Shown here in pieces: positions 62,286 through 64,000 of a stretch of DNA of 64,000 nucleotides. The DNA is from Rhodospirillaceae bacterium. GTDB taxonomy: Bacteria; Pseudomonadota; Alphaproteobacteria; Rhodospirillales; Rhodospirillaceae. A program made the position numbers and the translations under genes. Position 1 is the first letter of the stretch. Each line of letters starts with the position of its first letter. The notes under the pieces were generated by a model that searched no databases, was not told the origin of the DNA, and saw only the letters and a list, made by a program, of their open reading frames with translations. Where the stretch lies: positions 1 to 64,000 of the forward strand of contig JAVJSV010000011.1 of assembly GCA_040219235.1 (NCBI GenBank). The letters run 5' to 3'.

Positions 62286-63683
62286 GTGAAACGAGGGGAA
62301 GTTGGAACATCGGGGCACGCGGAATGGAACCGCGTCAAACTTCGTTTAAAAAACGAGTTTGGAGAATCGGCTTTTAAAAGTTGGGTTAATCCCATCGAGT
62401 TCGACGGCCTTAAAGACGGCGCCGTAAACCTGAAAGTCTCCACCCGTTTCATGCGTGATTGGGTGCTCACCCATTACGCAGATCGTATCCGCACATTATG
62501 GAGCGGGGAGAACCCGGATGTGCGTCGTGTTCTTGTTGATGTTGATGTGCCGTCTGAAGGGCAACCCTGTCTGAATACGGCAGAGGTCGCGCGCGTTTCG
62601 CCCAAGCACGTTCTCACAAACACAACCACGGCCGCTGGCGGCGATGTGCTGGCGGATTCTCTGTCAGCGCCGCTAGACGCGCGCTACACCTTTGATAACT
62701 TTGTGGTGGGTAAGCCGAACGAATTTGCCTATGCGGCGGCGCAGCGTGTTGCCGATTCTGATCATGTCAGTTTCAATCCGCTGTTCCTCTACGGCGGTGT
62801 CGGCTTGGGCAAGACCCATCTGATGCACGCCATTGCCTGGCAGATTCGTCTGCGCTCACCGCAGCGCCGTGTGGTGTATCTGTCGGCTGAGAAATTCATG
62901 TACAGTTTTGTGCGGGCGCTCAGAAATCACGATACCGTTTCCTTTAAAGAACAGTTCCGCTCGGCCGACGTTTTGATGATTGATGATGTGCAATTCATCT
63001 CCGGCAAAGACTCCACCCAGGAAGAATTTTTCCACACCTTTAATGCCTTGGTTGATCAAGGCCGTCAGATTGTTTTGTCGGCGGATAAGTCGCCTTCAGA
63101 TCTGGAAGAAATCGGAGACCGTTTACGGTCTCGTCTGTCCTCAGGTTTGGTGGCCGATCTTCACCCCACCACCTTCGAACTGCGTCTTGGCATTTTGGAT
63201 GCCAAAGCCGAGCAGTTGGGTGTGGCTGTGCCGCAGAAGGTGAAAGAATTTCTGGCCCATCGCATTACCTCTAATGTGCGGGAACTCGAAGGGGCCCTCA
63301 CGCGGTTAAGTGCCAACGTGCAGTTGGTTGGCGGAGAAATCTCTTTGGAGCTCGCGCATACCCTCTTGCACGATCTTCTCAGGGCCCATGACCGTCGAGT
63401 CACCATGGATGAAATTCAAAAACGTGTCGCGGAGCATTTTCAAATTCGTTTATCAGATATGAGTTCAGCTCGGCGGTCGCGCACCGTGGCCCGGCCGCGG
63501 CAAATCGCAATGTATTTGGCCAAGCAGCTTACCTCGCGCTCTCTGCCGGAAATCGGGCGCGCGTTTGGCGGGCGGGACCACACCACCGTTATTCATGCCG
63601 TGCGCAAAGTGGAAGAACTCATGAAGGCAGATTCAGCCTTTGCCGAGGATGTGGATCTGTTGACCCGGATGCTCGAGAGTTAA
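62286..63683 (+). CDS. dnaA: Chromosomal replication initiator DnaA
   Basis: A 465-residue AAA+ initiator. Walker A GGVGLGKTHLMHAI, Walker B VLMIDDVQFI, sensor region SADKSPSDLEEIGDRLRSRL, and the domain IV DNA-binding signature LPEIGRAFGGRDHTTVIHAV. The N-terminal domain I is short (AEWNRVKLRLKNEFGESAFK). Start is GTG 62286 with AAGGA upstream. Confidence 0.97.
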   Translation: MKRGEVGTSGHAEWNRVKLRLKNEFGESAFKSWVNPIEFDGLKDGAVNLKVSTRFMRDWVLTHYADRIRTLWSGENPDVRRVLVDVDVPSEGQPCLNTAEVARVSPKHVLTNTTTAAGGDVLADSLSAPLDARYTFDNFVVGKPNEFAYAAAQRVADSDHVSFNPLFLYGGVGLGKTHLMHAIAWQIRLRSPQRRVVYLSAEKFMYSFVRALRNHDTVSFKEQFRSADVLMIDDVQFISGKDSTQEEFFHTFNALVDQGRQIVLSADKSPSDLEEIGDRLRSRLSSGLVADLHPTTFELRLGILDAKAEQLGVAVPQKVKEFLAHRITSNVRELEGALTRLSANVQLVGGEISLELAHTLLHDLLRAHDRRVTMDEIQKRVAEHFQIRLSDMSSARRSRTVARPRQIAMYLAKQLTSRSLPEIGRAFGGRDHTTVIHAVRKVEELMKADSAFAEDVDLLTRMLES

Positions 63684-64000
63684 ACGCCGCCGCTTTGCCA
63701 GAAGTCTGTTCTCCGCGCCGCTGAGGGCGATAAATTGGTTTGTGAGGTCCCCTACGCGGGAGCTTCAAACGCGTGCTCTGCTCCCTCTCTAAGAGCCCTT
63801 TTTCCTGTCGTCTGCCTTTCCCTGTGATATAGTGACTTCCCTGTCACGCGGTGGCGGACTTTTTGCATTCCGCGTCGCTTCGAAAATCCTTCGAAAATTC
63901 AACGACAGGGGGCCTGAAAGGCTTGCATTTCTGCCATATTCTGGCGTCTGTGCGGGGTGGACAGGCAATGAGGGACTCGGGAAAGCCCATCAAGGGCCTT
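63684..64000. other. Region downstream of dnaA
   Basis: 317 bp to the window edge without a proven gene. Two alternative hairpins (GGGAGC 63758-63763 with GCTCCC 63780-63785; GCTCT 63775-63779 with AGAGC 63792-63796, then CCTTTTT) may end dnaA transcription. An ATG at 63968 stays open for 11 codons to the edge; it may begin the next gene. Confidence 0.4.

Noticed and set aside
63968-64000. Start of a new gene at the right edge
   Set aside because: Only 11 codons are visible and no clear ribosome site or family motif; kept only as a remark in the region entry.

Overview
The window looks like one chromosomal contig of an alphaproteobacterium. Evidence for this is the hemD/tsaD/gpsA group at the left, the run rlmN, argG, moeB, dut, coaBC, ubiB, ubiE, mutM, crotonase, rpsT, dnaA at the right, an SDHAF4-like (DUF1674) gene, and bacterioferritin with its ferredoxin. 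No rRNA, CRISPR array or transposase was seen. I did no database search; assignments rest on motifs and gene order.

Layout. 1-9500: HemD (running off the left edge through a Pro-Glu repeat), TsaD, a UDP-glucuronate 4-epimerase-like enzyme, GpsA, ManC, an exported beta-propeller-like protein, YciI, a small Rieske protein and acetyl-CoA synthetase. 9500-19340: a TPR-like protein, the SDHAF4-like factor, HtpX, an FAD oxidoreductase, two tandem alpha/beta hydrolases with His at the nucleophile elbow, an apparently exported Rossmann protein, RsmB, a phosphatase and a GNAT acetyltransferase. 19340-28600: a surface-glycan-like set (two methyltransferases, GT4, GT2, AsnB, a flippase-like membrane protein and an AT-rich probable glycosyltransferase), interrupted by bfd/bfr. 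28600-37800: a secreted subtilase, an exported VOC protein, a Dpp/Opp-type binding protein with two permeases but no ATPase, a TauD-type dioxygenase and an MFS exporter.

37916-46929 is an integrated element of about 9 kb. It lies between an intact tRNA-Ala(CGC) gene and a perfect 47-bp copy of that tRNA's 3' part. It carries a tyrosine integrase, an AlpA-like excisionase, an AbiE-type toxin-antitoxin pair behind three operator-like repeats, an unknown protein with its own inverted-repeat operator, an AraC-NmrA-DUF1772 module, another NAD(P)-binding protein, a VOC protein, a small protein with a PEP-CTERM-like tail, and three copies of a hairpin repeat.

46961-64000 returns to housekeeping genes and ends with rpsT and dnaA. 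Across the window, short tandem duplications (units of 9-23 bp) recur at gene ends, leaders and disordered protein segments. One triplicates a TTGACG -35-like box in front of rpsT, one copies the argG 3' end, and one builds the Pro-Glu tail of HemD.
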